Counted from the first letter of the stretch, positions 1-9,333 are shown. The stretch is 64,000 nucleotides of DNA from Prevotella sp. HUN102 (GCF_000688375.1 NZ_JIAF01000001.1:372001-436000); one strand, 5' to 3'. Numbers and translations: made by a program. The notes: generated by a model not told the origin, from the letters alone.

Positions 1-2
1 GC

Positions 3-140
3 TTTGGCTACATTGTGCTTCAGACGGTTTCCTCCACCTTTGCCATAAATGCCAATACGCCTCCCGTGCTCGCGGCTTGGGTTCCCAACATCATCTTTGC
101 CGTGATAGCCTATTTCTGTTACAGGAAGGCTCCTAATTAA
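3..140 (+). CDS. LptF/LptG-type permease, C-terminal 45 residues (5' end outside window)
   Basis: Only the end of the gene is present, an open frame from the left edge to TAA at 138-140. The translation has one hydrophobic helix (roughly residues 25-40 of the fragment, around WVPNIIFAVIAYF) and ends in a short basic tail, RKAPN. This pattern matches the last transmembrane helix of the YjgP/YjgQ (LptF/LptG) permeases, which extract lipopolysaccharide from the inner membrane together with the LptB ATPase. The family call rests on this short tail, so it is tentative. LptF and LptG cannot be told apart here. The next gene begins 54 bp downstream. Confidence 0.5.
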   Translation, partial: FGYIVLQTVSSTFAINANTPPVLAAWVPNIIFAVIAYFCYRKAPN

Positions 141-193
141 TATTAATGTAAAAAAAGAAAGCCCTTTGTGATGAAAGGGAACAAGATTAGAAT

Positions 194-2113
194 ATGAAAT
201 TTGAAAATTTAGATTTAAATGACGATGTACTCGACGCACTCTACGATATGCGATTCGAAGAGTGTACGCCCGTTCAGGAAAACTGTATCCCTAAAATACT
301 GGAAGGTAAAGACGTTTTAGGCGTTGCGCAGACCGGTACCGGCAAGACGGCAGCCTATCTGCTCCCCGTTCTTTCCAAACTTGCAGACGGTGGTTTCCCT
401 GAAGATGCCATCAACTGCCTTATTATGTCGCCGACAAGAGAACTGGCACAGCAGATTGATCAGGCGATACAAGGATTTTCCTACTATCTCGACGGCGTTT
501 CCTGCGTCGCAGTATATGGTGGAAACGACGGAAACAGATACGATCAGGAACTCAAGAGCCTCGCCTTAGGCGCAGATTTAGTGATAGCCACTCCGGGGCG
601 TTTCATTTCCCACATGTCTCTTGGCAATGTAGACCTCTCGAAGGTAAGTTTCTTCATCCTCGACGAGGCCGACCGTATGCTCGATATGGGATTCTCTGAG
701 GATATTATGACCATTGCCCGCAAACTGCCGAAGTCTTGTCAGACGATTATGTTCTCTGCAACAATGCCCGACAAGATTGAAGACCTTGCCAAATCATTGC
801 TAAAAGACCCCGTTGTCATAAAGCTGGCCGTGAGCAAGCCTGCCGAGAAAATCCATCAGACGGCCTACGTATGCCACGAAGTGCAGAAAATCGGCATCAT
901 CAAGGACATCTTCAAAGGCAGCGATTTGCAGCGTGTGATAATCTTCTCTGGCTCAAAACAGAAGGTAAAACAAATAGCACTCTCACTCAATCAGAAGCAC
1001 ATCAACTGTGGAGAGATGCACTCCGACCTCGATCAGGCAGCCCGAGACGAAATAATGTTCAAGTTCAAGAGTGGTCAGATAGACGTTCTTGTTGCCACGG
1101 ATATCATTTCTCGTGGTATCGACATCGACGACATTACAATGGTCATCAACTACGATGTGCCCCGCGATGCCGAAGATTACGTACACAGAATTGGCAGAAC
1201 AGCCCGTGCCGACCGCGACGGTAAAGCGATAACATTCGTTGCCGACGACGACATCTACTACTTCCAGCAGATAGAAAAGTTCCTTGAAAAGGAAATAGAA
1301 AAGGTAGCTTTGCCCGAAGGATTGGGCGAAGGACCTGAATACGTGCCGATGGGCAAGCCGAAGCGCAACGGAAATGCCAAGGACAGACGCAGAAAAGACA
1401 GAGACCACCAGAGCCATAAGGACAAGAAATCTCACAACAACAAGCGTCGGAACAGCGAAAACAACAGAACACAGGATTCCCGAAACGCCGGCGAAAACCG
1501 AAACGGCGCACCTCGGGGAAACGCTGCCGAAGATGTTTCTTCAAAGGCTCAATCCACGGAAAGGAACGATAATTCCGCAAAGAACTCCAACAGAAGCCAT
1601 CAGAATCCCAATGCTCAGAGACAAAACGGAAACAGGCGCAATACTGACGAGCAGAACAACGGCGAACATTCGGCAGAAAAAAGCCAGAATGCAAATGCCG
1701 AAAGGACTTCAAGGAATGCCGACAGAAACAGCAGAAACGCTCGAAACAAGCAGAATGGAAGTCAGAAAAATGACAAACAGCGCACGGACGGCGGAGAAAA
1801 GGCTGACAACGCATCACGTGAAAATAGCAATCAGCGTGAGAGAAACAGAAACGAGCGTAAAAGCAAGACCAACGAGAACAGGCAGAAAAACAATAGTCAA
1901 AGGCGACAGGACGAAAAGCAGAACACAAATGCACAGAAGCCGAAGAACAGGAATAAGAAAAAGAACCGTGTTCACGACAATGCTGAAAAGCCAAGAAGAA
2001 GTACAAAATACGACATCCGTGATGAATATTCCGTACCTTCAAAACAGGATTCAGGAATCAAGTCATTGATCAAGAAGCCCCTGAAATGGCTCAATAAGCT
2101 GAGAGGAAAATAA
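194..2113 (+). CDS. DEAD-box ATP-dependent RNA helicase with long disordered basic tail
   Basis: 639 aa. The helicase core (about residues 1-385) has all the family motifs: a Q motif (FEECTPVQ, about 21-28), Walker A AQTGTGKT (45-52), PTRELAQQ, TPGR, DEAD followed by RMLDMGF, SAT, and the C-terminal RecA-domain motifs ATDIISRGIDI and HRIGRTARA. It is expected to unwind RNA duplexes in ribosome assembly or mRNA decay, as RhlE/CsdA-type enzymes do. From about residue 390 to the end the protein is almost pure Asn, Arg, Lys, Gln and Ser, about 250 residues. This is far longer than the tail of most bacterial relatives and is probably a disordered RNA-binding tail. The ATG at 194 is followed at once by the Q-motif region, so the start is secure. 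A strong terminator follows the stop. Confidence 0.95.
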   Translation: MKFENLDLNDDVLDALYDMRFEECTPVQENCIPKILEGKDVLGVAQTGTGKTAAYLLPVLSKLADGGFPEDAINCLIMSPTRELAQQIDQAIQGFSYYLDGVSCVAVYGGNDGNRYDQELKSLALGADLVIATPGRFISHMSLGNVDLSKVSFFILDEADRMLDMGFSEDIMTIARKLPKSCQTIMFSATMPDKIEDLAKSLLKDPVVIKLAVSKPAEKIHQTAYVCHEVQKIGIIKDIFKGSDLQRVIIFSGSKQKVKQIALSLNQKHINCGEMHSDLDQAARDEIMFKFKSGQIDVLVATDIISRGIDIDDITMVINYDVPRDAEDYVHRIGRTARADRDGKAITFVADDDIYYFQQIEKFLEKEIEKVALPEGLGEGPEYVPMGKPKRNGNAKDRRRKDRDHQSHKDKKSHNNKRRNSENNRTQDSRNAGENRNGAPRGNAAEDVSSKAQSTERNDNSAKNSNRSHQNPNAQRQNGNRRNTDEQNNGEHSAEKSQNANAERTSRNADRNSRNARNKQNGSQKNDKQRTDGGEKADNASRENSNQRERNRNERKSKTNENRQKNNSQRRQDEKQNTNAQKPKNRNKKKNRVHDNAEKPRRSTKYDIRDEYSVPSKQDSGIKSLIKKPLKWLNKLRGK

Positions 2114-2143
2114 GAACGCTTCCCTATCTCGGAAATAATTTGC

Positions 2144-2184
2144 AGGGTGTAACTTTCAAACCAACTGAAAGTTACACCCTTTTT
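2144..2184 (+). terminator. Rho-independent terminator after the DEAD-box helicase gene
   Basis: A perfect 15-bp stem (2144-2158 paired with 2166-2180) with a 7-nt loop is followed by a T tract, 30 bp after the helicase stop codon. Confidence 0.9.
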
Positions 2185-2286
2185 CGTTTTTAAATAAGCT
2201 GAAAAAGTGCCAAGAAAACGAGCATACAAATTGAGTTTAGCAAATAAGCAAATCTCGGACTGTAGAGTCAACCAGCAAGTGCAAAA

Positions 2287-3231
2287 TTACAACACATGTT
2301 TGAAGAACTCGCACTTTGGTGTGGAAAAGTTTAATTTTTCCCTTGGTCTTTCATTCAATTTCTTCTGTATGGCCATAATCCTCTTGTCCGTATAGTTCTC
2401 AAAGGAATCCTTTTTAGGGATATATTGCCTGATTAACTTGTTTGTATTCTCAATGGCTCCCTTTTGCCATGAACAATATGGATCTGCAAAGTACACAGGC
2501 ACGCCCAACCATTTCGTGATATCCTTATGTGTGGCAAACTCAGGTCCGTTGTCAGTGGTAATGGTCTTCAGTCTGTCCTTGTATGGCAGCAGCAGTCTCC
2601 TGACTGCTTTTGCCAGAGGCTTCGACTGCTTCCCAAATGGCAGTTTCCGCATAAGCAACATATTGGTGGATTTCTCCACCAGTGTGAGTATGGCCCTTTG
2701 GGCAGGGTCGACAATCAGGTCCATCTCAAAGTCTCAAAATCTCTTCCCGTCCACTTCCTTGCTTCTCTCATGGATGCGCACCCTGTCCTTGACAGGAAGA
2801 TGCCCACCCTTGGGGTGATGCCTGTATTTCATCTGATGTCTTGTGTGCCCGGCAAGTTTCCCTGTAGGGTCATTGTGGATGATGTTGTAGATGGACTGAT
2901 GGGACACCCTTATCCCATCAGTCACACGCAGATACCCCGATATTTGTCTTGGAGACCATTGGTCATTAACGATATGTTCCTTGATTCTCCAGACCAATTC
3001 GTCGGAGAGCTTGGAGTTCGTCCCCGTTCTCTCTCTGCGCTGCATGGCCATGTCGTGCGCCTTCGTCCAGATATACTTTCCCGAGGGCGTGCTGTTGCGT
3101 TTGAGTTCACGTGAGAGTGTTGCCTGACTGATGCCGACGATGGCGGCAATATCTTTTCTTGCGGTTTTCTTTTGAAGTAAGGCGAAAATTTGCGACCTTT
3201 GCTCCGAGATTAATTGATGGTACATGAACAA
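2287..3231 (-). pseudogene. IS30-family transposase interrupted by an in-frame TGA
   Basis: Two open stretches in the same frame (3231 to 2734, and 2733 to 2287) make one transposase of about 314 codons. The N-terminal half carries the IS30 helix-turn-helix (IAAIVGISQATLSRELKRN). The second half has the integrase-type catalytic core (DNGPEFATH, then FADPYCSWQKGAIENTNKLI), as in DDE transposases of this family. They are separated by a single TGA at 2734-2736, within KRF-stop-DFEMDLIV. Relatives normally have Gly here (RFGDWE), so one G-to-T change (GGA to TGA) explains the break. The second half could start at the internal ATG at 2724 but would lack DNA binding. Confidence 0.88.
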
Positions 3232-3251
3232 TACAAAGTTAGTTAATCCTG

Positions 3252-3275
3252 GGGAGACTTCGGTCTCCCTTTTTT
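3252..3275 (+). terminator. Terminator-like hairpin at the right end of the IS30 copy
   Basis: GGGAGAC-TTCG-GTCTCCC followed by six T. It lies just upstream of the transposase start, oriented to stop plus-strand transcription leaving the element. Confidence 0.6.
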
Positions 3276-3302
3276 AATTTGTATTGCCGGTTGTTGCTTT
3301 TT

Positions 3303-3366
3303 CCTCGCCGAGAGATGCAGACAACCTCTCGCTACGCTTCGAGAACGTCTGCATCTCTCGGCGAGG
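3303..3366. repeat. Perfect inverted repeat with 20-bp arms
   Basis: The arms 3303-3322 and 3347-3366 are exact reverse complements, separated by 24 nt that contain a further CTCG/CGAG pairing. It lies between the IS30 right end and the OPT gene promoter. There is no T tract, so it is not a classical terminator. Confidence 0.85.
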
Positions 3367-3540
3367 GCTACTCTTTTTTGCACTTCGATTTGGAATCTTC
3401 AGGACTCATATAAATTTGATTACCTCAGTTCGGGATAAGATGGCAAAGAAAATTCTCACAGATATCACAATTACCTTCTAAAAAGGGCTGATTACTGCAA
3501 TTTTCATCTTGAAATAAATGAAAATATAGTATTTTTTATT

Positions 3541-3548
3541 TATCTTTG
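3541..3548 (+). promoter_or_regulatory. Bacteroidetes -7 box (TATCTTTG) upstream of the OPT transporter
   Basis: Exact match to TAnnTTTG, about 100 bp before the chosen OPT start. No well-spaced TTG -33 element is visible, so this is a half-supported promoter. Confidence 0.45.
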
Positions 3549-3649
3549 TGGGGTATAAAAGGGTGTTTTAGGGCGAAATCATCTGTGAACTGTCGTCCTT
3601 GCGCCCAACGAATCGAGTGCGTGAACAAACATACAAAATCAAAACATAT

Positions 3650-5632
3650 ATGGAAAATCAAGAAAAACTAAATGCGGAACTCCCCGAAAACGCCTTTCGT
3701 GAACTGAAGGAGGGCGAGGAGTATCAGCCGGTAATGGCACCACAGAAGGTTTACAGAGAAGTAAACGGATGGTCGGTAACGTGGGGTATTCTGATGGCCG
3801 TGCTTTTCTCGGCTGCCGCTGCCTATCTCGGGCTGAAGGTTGGCCAGGTGTTTGAAGCTGCCATTCCTATTGCCATCATTGCAATCGGCCTTTCCTCGGC
3901 TACGGGCAGAAAGAATGCACTGGGCGAAAACGTTATCATTCAGAGTATCGGAGCTTGTTCTGGAGCCGTTGTGGCAGGTGGTATCTTCGTGATGCCGGCT
4001 ATCTATATGCTCGAACTTCAGGCAGATTTTCTGCAAGTTTTCATTGCCGCTGCTCTGGGAGGCGTGCTCGGTATTCTGTTTATCATTCCTTTCCGAAAGT
4101 ATTTCGTGAAAGATCAGCACGGAAAGTATCCTTTCCCCGAAGCTACTGCGACAACACAGGTGCTTGTAAGTGGAGAAAAAGGCGGCAGTCAGGCTAAACC
4201 GTTGCTCATTGCTGGTCTTGTGGGAGGTCTTTACGACTTCGTAATCGCCACGTTCGGATGGTGGAACGAGACCGTTACGACACGAATGATAGGATTTGGC
4301 GAAACCGTTGCTGAGAAGGCAAAGCTCGTTCTGAAGCTCAATACGGGTGCTGCCGTGCTCGGTTTGGGATACATCATCGGTCTTAAATATGCTTTCATCA
4401 TCTGTATGGGTTCTCTTACCGTGTGGTGGCTCATCGTTCCGGCTATGGCACTCATATTCCCTGATACGGTTCTCAACCAGTGGGATCCAACTATCACGAC
4501 AGCCGTCGGCGCAATGGAACCTGAAATGATATTCAAGTCGTATGCACGTTCCATCGGTATCGGAGGTATTGCTATGTCCGGTATTATTGGTATCGTGAAA
4601 TCTTGGGGTATCATCAAGAGTGCGGTAGGACTTGCAGCGCGCGAAATGAAAGGCAAGGGAGCCAATCAGGAGGAAGCAATCCGAACACAACGCGATATAT
4701 CGTTTAAGATTATTGCGTTCGGCAGTATCACAACGCTGATTGTTATCTTCATATTCTTCTATACAGGCGTGATGAAATTCAATCTGATGCACGCCGTCGT
4801 GGCTATCGTGCTCGTTGCCCTGATTGCTTTTCTCTTCACAACTGTGGCTGCAAACGCTATTGCCATCGTGGGTTCAAACCCTGTTTCGGGTATGACGCTG
4901 ATGACACTGATTCTCGCTTCCGTTGTAATGGTGGCTGTCGGACTGAAAGGCAATGCAGGTATGCTCGCAGCTTTGCTGATGGGTGGCGTGGTCTGTACGG
5001 CACTTTCAATGGCAGGTTCTTTCATTACCGACCTCAAGATTGGCTATTGGCTCGGCACAACTCCTAAGAAACAAGAGACTTGGAAGTTCCTCGGCACTAT
5101 TATTTCTGCTGCTACGGTGGCCGGAGTGATGATAGTTCTCGACAAGGCATACGGCTTTAATTCCGGAAAACTCGCTGCCCCACAAGCTAATGCAATGGCA
5201 GCAGTCATCAAACCATTGATGAGCGGACAGGGAGCACCGTGGGTTCTCTATGGAATCGGTGCTGTGATAGCCTTCATTCTCGACCGTTGCAAGGTTCCGG
5301 CTTTGGCGTTTGCACTGGGTATGTTCATTCCAATAGAATTGAATATCCCATTGTTGGTGGGTGGTGCCGTAAACTGGTATGTAACTTCACGCTCAAAGGA
5401 TGCCGAAATCAATAAGATTCGAGGCGACAAGGGTACACTTTTGGCATCCGGTTTCATTGCCGGTGGTGCGCTGATGGGCGTTGTTTCCGCGCTGTTGAAG
5501 TTCGGTGGCATTGAATTCGACTATTCAGAATGGTGGAGCAATCATCTTTCCGAGCTCCTGTCGCTCATTGCTTACGTGGCATTGATATTGTATTTCATCA
5601 TTGCAACAAAAGACACGAAAGCGAAAGAATAA
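3650..5632 (+). CDS. OPT family oligopeptide transporter
   Basis: 660 aa from the chosen start. An in-frame ATG at 3599 would add 17 basic residues of no family character. The ATG at 3650 (MENQEKLNAELPENAF) begins a soluble leader followed by the first membrane helix, and fits relatives better. The protein is a polytopic membrane protein with many hydrophobic helices and family-typical segments such as YLGLKVGQVFEAAIPIAII and GGIFVMPAIYML near the N-terminus, and NPVSGMT in the middle. OPT proteins import small peptides or metal chelates with protons; the substrate cannot be told from sequence. It stands alone, preceded by a -7 box and followed by a bidirectional terminator. Confidence 0.93.
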   Translation: MENQEKLNAELPENAFRELKEGEEYQPVMAPQKVYREVNGWSVTWGILMAVLFSAAAAYLGLKVGQVFEAAIPIAIIAIGLSSATGRKNALGENVIIQSIGACSGAVVAGGIFVMPAIYMLELQADFLQVFIAAALGGVLGILFIIPFRKYFVKDQHGKYPFPEATATTQVLVSGEKGGSQAKPLLIAGLVGGLYDFVIATFGWWNETVTTRMIGFGETVAEKAKLVLKLNTGAAVLGLGYIIGLKYAFIICMGSLTVWWLIVPAMALIFPDTVLNQWDPTITTAVGAMEPEMIFKSYARSIGIGGIAMSGIIGIVKSWGIIKSAVGLAAREMKGKGANQEEAIRTQRDISFKIIAFGSITTLIVIFIFFYTGVMKFNLMHAVVAIVLVALIAFLFTTVAANAIAIVGSNPVSGMTLMTLILASVVMVAVGLKGNAGMLAALLMGGVVCTALSMAGSFITDLKIGYWLGTTPKKQETWKFLGTIISAATVAGVMIVLDKAYGFNSGKLAAPQANAMAAVIKPLMSGQGAPWVLYGIGAVIAFILDRCKVPALAFALGMFIPIELNIPLLVGGAVNWYVTSRSKDAEINKIRGDKGTLLASGFIAGGALMGVVSALLKFGGIEFDYSEWWSNHLSELLSLIAYVALILYFIIATKDTKAKE

Positions 5633-5734
5633 TCCTTTTAGAATAATATGAGGTTCAAACAGTCAGGCCGTTATGCTTCAACAGCAATTACGTTTCGCAT
5701 ATCTTGACTTACAGAACCTTTTAAATGAAACTAT

Positions 5735-5764
5735 AAAAGCCCGACAATTCTTTGTCGGGCTTTT
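5735..5764. terminator. Bidirectional terminator between convergent genes
   Basis: A perfect 12-bp stem (5735-5746 with 5753-5764) and a 6-nt loop. It starts with AAAA and ends with TTTT, so it can serve both the OPT gene and the minus-strand gene ending at 5794. Confidence 0.9.
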
Positions 5765-5793
5765 AATATAATCTAATATAATGAGCTTAAACC

Positions 5794-6279
5794 TTATTCC
5801 GTAATCTGAATGCAATAAGGCAACGGCTGCTGAAGTTCGATAAAGGAAATGGTGGGCTGACCTTCCTTTGTGCAGACAGTAGTACCCGGTGTAGACTTAA
5901 TTACTTCGCCCATTTCGTATCCCAATGTCTTCGCTTGCTTTTTATAGGCATTGAAAGCAGCACGGTTGAAGAGATAGACATAGAGTGTTGTGCCGTTTTC
6001 AGCCAGAAGCACAAGGCTGGAATTGCCTTTCTTGAAGGAAGCAGGAAAGAAATCCTTCGTCAAATTCATATTCTTTACCCAGTTATAGTCCTTTCCATAC
6101 TTATCCGTTGATACACCTTTATAAGTATATCCTTGGTTTTCCAGAATCCGTTTGGCCTTTTCAAGTGTCTTTCCTTGGAATATCCTGATGGCATCTTTTA
6201 CTGAAACAACATCACTTTGAGCCTGAATACTCATCGCCAACAAGAGTCCAAAGAACGATAAAAAGATTTTTTTCATCAT
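5794..6279 (-). CDS. Small secreted protein of unknown function
   Basis: 161 aa. The N-terminus is a clear Sec signal peptide (MMKKIFLSFFGLLLAMSIQA, cleavage likely before QSD). The mature part, about 140 residues, has no membrane helix and no domain I recognise. It contains an amphipathic segment near the start (VKDAIRIFQGKTLEKAKRIL) and ends in CIQITE. Two cysteines lie in the C-terminal third. It has its own promoter and converges on the OPT gene, so it is a single-gene unit. A periplasmic location is inferred from the signal peptide only. Confidence 0.8.
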   Translation of the reverse strand: MMKKIFLSFFGLLLAMSIQAQSDVVSVKDAIRIFQGKTLEKAKRILENQGYTYKGVSTDKYGKDYNWVKNMNLTKDFFPASFKKGNSSLVLLAENGTTLYVYLFNRAAFNAYKKQAKTLGYEMGEVIKSTPGTTVCTKEGQPTISFIELQQPLPYCIQITE

Positions 6280-6302
6280 AAATTAGTTTTGTATTAATGC
6301 TG

Positions 6303-6332
6303 CAAAGATATTAAAAACTTTATGAAAATCAA
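6303..6332 (-). promoter_or_regulatory. Promoter of the secreted-protein gene
   Basis: On the minus strand TTG (6330-6332), a 19-bp spacer and TATCTTTG (6303-6310) form a full Bacteroidetes -33/-7 promoter. The predicted start of transcription is about 15-20 nt before the ATG at 6279. Confidence 0.75.
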
Positions 6333-6462
6333 ATATATACGAATATATTTTGAGTCATTTTAAGTCTTGTTACTAAATTATTTAACGGATGATTCAGCAT
6401 TCAACAGCAAAAATATTCAATAGATTGATTTGTAATTGCTGCTGATTAAGAATTTAAATGCT

Positions 6463-6470
6463 TATCTTTG
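6463..6470 (+). promoter_or_regulatory. -7 box upstream of the patatin-like gene
   Basis: TATCTTTG about 65 bp before the ATG at 6536. The nearest TTG (6436-6438) is 24 bp away, slightly too far. Confidence 0.45.
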
Positions 6471-6535
6471 CTTCGGAGAAACTGGTTTGCCGTCTGCGTT
6501 CAGATGGCGAACTGCATACAGAAAACTGATAGGAA

Positions 6536-7459
6536 ATGACGAATTTACTCAATAAGCTCAAAGGATTTTTTACAAGAAAGCAACAGCCTTCAAGGAAGGT
6601 GGCACTGGTGCTTTCGGGAGGTGGCGCACGAGGGCTCGCACACGTCGGAGCCATTGAAGTGCTGGAAGAACGAGGATATACAATTACTTCTGTTGCAGGA
6701 ACTTCAATGGGAGCACTTGTAGCTGGCGTATATGCCAACGGAAAACTCAAAGAACTGAAAGAACTGGCACTAAACCTCAATCTGAAACAGACATTGGGGC
6801 TGATTAATCTTTCGATGGGACTGGACCACGTTGCAAGCGGCGACAAGCTGATGGAGGCGATAGAACAACTCACAGGACAGACAATGATTGAGGATTTACC
6901 CATTCCCTACTGCTGCATAGCGTCGGATATAGTGAGCGGACAAGAGCGAGTGTTTCGCAAAGGTTCGCTGACAACAGCCATCCGTGCTTCCATTTCCATT
7001 CCTTGCTTCTTCAAACCCGTAAGAGAAGAAGGACATATAGACGTAGACGGCAGCATTCACAACACGCTTCCACTCGACCGAGTGGAGCGGACGGAAGGCG
7101 ATATGCTCGTTGCCATTAACGTAAACGCACCCGACAGTTGCCCTTACGTCTATCTGAAAAGCGAGAAAAAAGATGCGGAAAAGCCGAAAACGGAGAAGAT
7201 TTCGACGCTGAAGGCAAAGCTGCCTTTCCGTAAAATACAGTTTTCAGCCAATTATATGAATATGGCTATCCGTGTGGCGAATCTTGCCATTCAGGCAAAT
7301 ACCCAATTAGCATTGCGGCTTACACCTCCGGATATTTGTGCAGAACTTCCGATGGACCTATACAATATGTTCGATTTCAATAAAGCCGAAGAACTGATAA
7401 AGTACGGAAGGGAGGAAATGACGAGAAAATTGGATGAATACGAAGCCCGGTTTCGCTAG
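6536..7459 (+). CDS. Patatin-like phospholipase (NTE/RssA type)
   Basis: 307 aa, cytoplasmic, no signal peptide. It has the complete patatin catalytic set: the glycine-rich oxyanion loop GGGARG (about 28-33), the nucleophile elbow GTSMG with Ser57, and the catalytic Asp in DGS (Asp171). This family hydrolyses acyl esters of phospholipids or lysophospholipids through a Ser-Asp dyad. The C-terminal 100 residues are charged and helical and may contact the membrane. It is the short cytosolic RssA-like form rather than the long PlpD form with an outer-membrane barrel. It is a single gene, convergent with the CDF transporter. Confidence 0.9.
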   Translation: MTNLLNKLKGFFTRKQQPSRKVALVLSGGGARGLAHVGAIEVLEERGYTITSVAGTSMGALVAGVYANGKLKELKELALNLNLKQTLGLINLSMGLDHVASGDKLMEAIEQLTGQTMIEDLPIPYCCIASDIVSGQERVFRKGSLTTAIRASISIPCFFKPVREEGHIDVDGSIHNTLPLDRVERTEGDMLVAINVNAPDSCPYVYLKSEKKDAEKPKTEKISTLKAKLPFRKIQFSANYMNMAIRVANLAIQANTQLALRLTPPDICAELPMDLYNMFDFNKAEELIKYGREEMTRKLDEYEARFR

Positions 7460-7494
7460 CAGAAAAGCAGTTTTCACGCTGCTTTCTTTTCGTT

Positions 7495-8157
7495 TCAGGA
7501 ATGCGAAGAAGCCGTGAGTGCCCTACCCGTTTCCCACAACAGCCTCACAGCCCAGCGAATAACCACCAATGCCGAAACGATGGCTACGGCAGCATCCACC
7601 CAAGTGATATCCCAAAGCCACGCAGAAACAATTCCGATGATGGCTCCAAACTTTGTCAGCACATCGGAAAGCAGGTGCAGGTAGGCTGCCTTGCTGTTGT
7701 AGTCGCCCTCTCCTTGTCTGTCGCGCAGCGCAAAAGCACAGATAACGTTGGCTATCAGGCTAACTATTGCCACCCCCAATGCAAAACCAAAGTTCGACAT
7801 CTGGGCGTCGTGGTCGTGATGCTCGTGCCCGTGCAACACCCCGAAACCCTCTAAAATAATCACGAATGCCATTATCATCAGCAGGATTCCACTCGTGAAT
7901 GCCGAAAGTTTCAGGATCTTGTCGCTGTCGTAGTTCTCCGACTGTCGGCTTTCCAGTCTCCTCACAAGCACATAGGCTGCCCAGTTAAGCCCTACCAAGA
8001 GCACGTGCGACCCCATATGGATACCGTCTGCCACCAAAGCCATAGAATGCGACAGGAAACCGACTGCCATTTCTGCCACCATTACCACGAACGTGAAGAG
8101 CACCACGAGCCGGATGCGCTTCTCCTGTTTTGTCCTCTCTATATGAATCGTTTCCAA
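7495..8157 (-). CDS. Cation diffusion facilitator (DmeF-like), short form
   Basis: 220 aa with about six hydrophobic helices. The metal-site residues in helix 2 are ADGIHMGSH (Asp44, His47, His51), the DmeF-type variant of the usual HxxxD motif, and helix 5 has HLLSD. A histidine-rich cytoplasmic loop (HGHEHHDHD) lies in the middle. CDF proteins export divalent metals such as Zn, Co or Ni in exchange for protons. The usual cytoplasmic C-terminal domain of about 80 residues is missing; the protein ends shortly after helix 6. The frame ends cleanly, so this looks like a real short version. The HAD gene lies upstream with a 67-bp gap and may be co-transcribed. Confidence 0.87.
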   Translation of the reverse strand: METIHIERTKQEKRIRLVVLFTFVVMVAEMAVGFLSHSMALVADGIHMGSHVLLVGLNWAAYVLVRRLESRQSENYDSDKILKLSAFTSGILLMIMAFVIILEGFGVLHGHEHHDHDAQMSNFGFALGVAIVSLIANVICAFALRDRQGEGDYNSKAAYLHLLSDVLTKFGAIIGIVSAWLWDITWVDAAVAIVSALVVIRWAVRLLWETGRALTASSHS

Positions 8158-8224
8158 ATTGCTGTTAGTTATCGCTTGTTTTTTACCTTATTTCCCTGCA
8201 TACATCCTCATTACAGATTCAGTT

Positions 8225-9013
8225 TCAGTCTATCACGCCGAAATGCTGCAAGGCATTTCTAATGCCGTCTTCGTCTACCGAAGTAGTGATATAGTCGGCT
8301 TTCGCCTTGACTTCCTTACTGGCATTGCCCATTGCCACCCCGATGCCCGCCGATTGCAGAATGGAAACGTCGTTTCCTCCGTCGCCGAATGCAATGCACT
8401 CTCCTATTTTATAGCCTAAATGCGCTGCCATAGTGCGCAACGCATTGCCCTTGTCGGCACCTTTCACCGTAATGTCCGTGAAATCGGGATGCCATCGCGC
8501 CGAAACACAATGAGGCATATCGGGCATAATATGTGCTTCCGACTCGGAAGAAAAGAAAGGCGTGAGCTGAAGAATTGGACTTTCGAGCAGGGAATCAATC
8601 GGTTTTCTGATGTCGATATTCGTTACCCCGAGATCTTCCACGAATATTTTAGTGAATATCTCCCTGTAATTGTGGATGGCGATGTCTTTCTTTCCGCACA
8701 CAATCACACTGTAATTGCGCCTGCTTGCGTCCTCAATCATTGCCAGAACGTCTTCCTTCGGAATGGGTTTTACGACTATATCTTCGTCGCCTACGAAACA
8801 ATACGCTCCATTGAACGTGATGTAGCCGTCGATGAGGTGCTCTATCGCCCCGATGTTGTTGATAATGGCAACAGGACGACCGGTGGAGATATAAATCTTC
8901 ACGCCGTTTTCCTTCGCCTTTGCGATGGCATCGATGGTAGACTTTGGTATTTCGTGCGTCTTGAACGACACTAGCGTACCGTCTATATCGAAGAATGCTG
9001 CCTTGATTGCCAT
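8225..9013 (-). CDS. HAD-superfamily (Cof-type, class IIB) phosphatase
   Basis: 262 aa. Motif I is FFDIDGT (nucleophile Asp9, acid Asp11) close to the N-terminus, motif II is the STGRP segment, and motif IV is GDGGNDVSIL near residue 215. A large cap domain lies between, as in Cof/YbiV-type sugar-phosphate phosphatases. The likely substrates are small phosphorylated metabolites such as sugar phosphates or FMN. The start at 9013 puts motif I at the expected distance. A -7-like box (reverse complement TAACTTTG) lies at 9035-9042. Confidence 0.9.
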   Translation of the reverse strand: MAIKAAFFDIDGTLVSFKTHEIPKSTIDAIAKAKENGVKIYISTGRPVAIINNIGAIEHLIDGYITFNGAYCFVGDEDIVVKPIPKEDVLAMIEDASRRNYSVIVCGKKDIAIHNYREIFTKIFVEDLGVTNIDIRKPIDSLLESPILQLTPFFSSESEAHIMPDMPHCVSARWHPDFTDITVKGADKGNALRTMAAHLGYKIGECIAFGDGGNDVSILQSAGIGVAMGNASKEVKAKADYITTSVDEDGIRNALQHFGVID

Positions 9014-9333
9014 ATAAATACTTCAAGTTTGCTGCAAAGTTACTAAAAGTATTTGTGATTTTGGGAAGTTTTGATGAGATATGAGTGCAGATTACCTAAA
9101 TATAATTACTGCAAAATATGCAGAAACCGGGTTGTCGGATAAGTATTCATAATTTAGTTGCTATAATCATTACGCAAGGCTTTCTTCCGAAGCAAGCTCT
9201 CGAATCTGTAAATATTGATTACTGAAAAAACGCACATATTTTTCTGCAAAATAGAGATTTCCAATGCTTCTCCCGACGGTTGAAAACCATTTTCTGCATC
9301 ATTGAAATCCATTCAAACGATAATTGCAATGCG

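Larger units (their letters stand above)
2267..3297 (-). mobile_element. IS30-family insertion sequence, inactivated
   Basis: A roughly 1.03-kb element sits between the helicase and the OPT transporter. Imperfect terminal inverted repeats can be matched: AACCAGCAA near 2270 on the plus strand and AACCGGCAA read inward from about 3293 on the minus strand, both followed by A/T-rich sequence. Size and gene content fit IS30. The exact ends are uncertain because the repeats are imperfect and I could not find a convincing target duplication. Confidence 0.7.
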
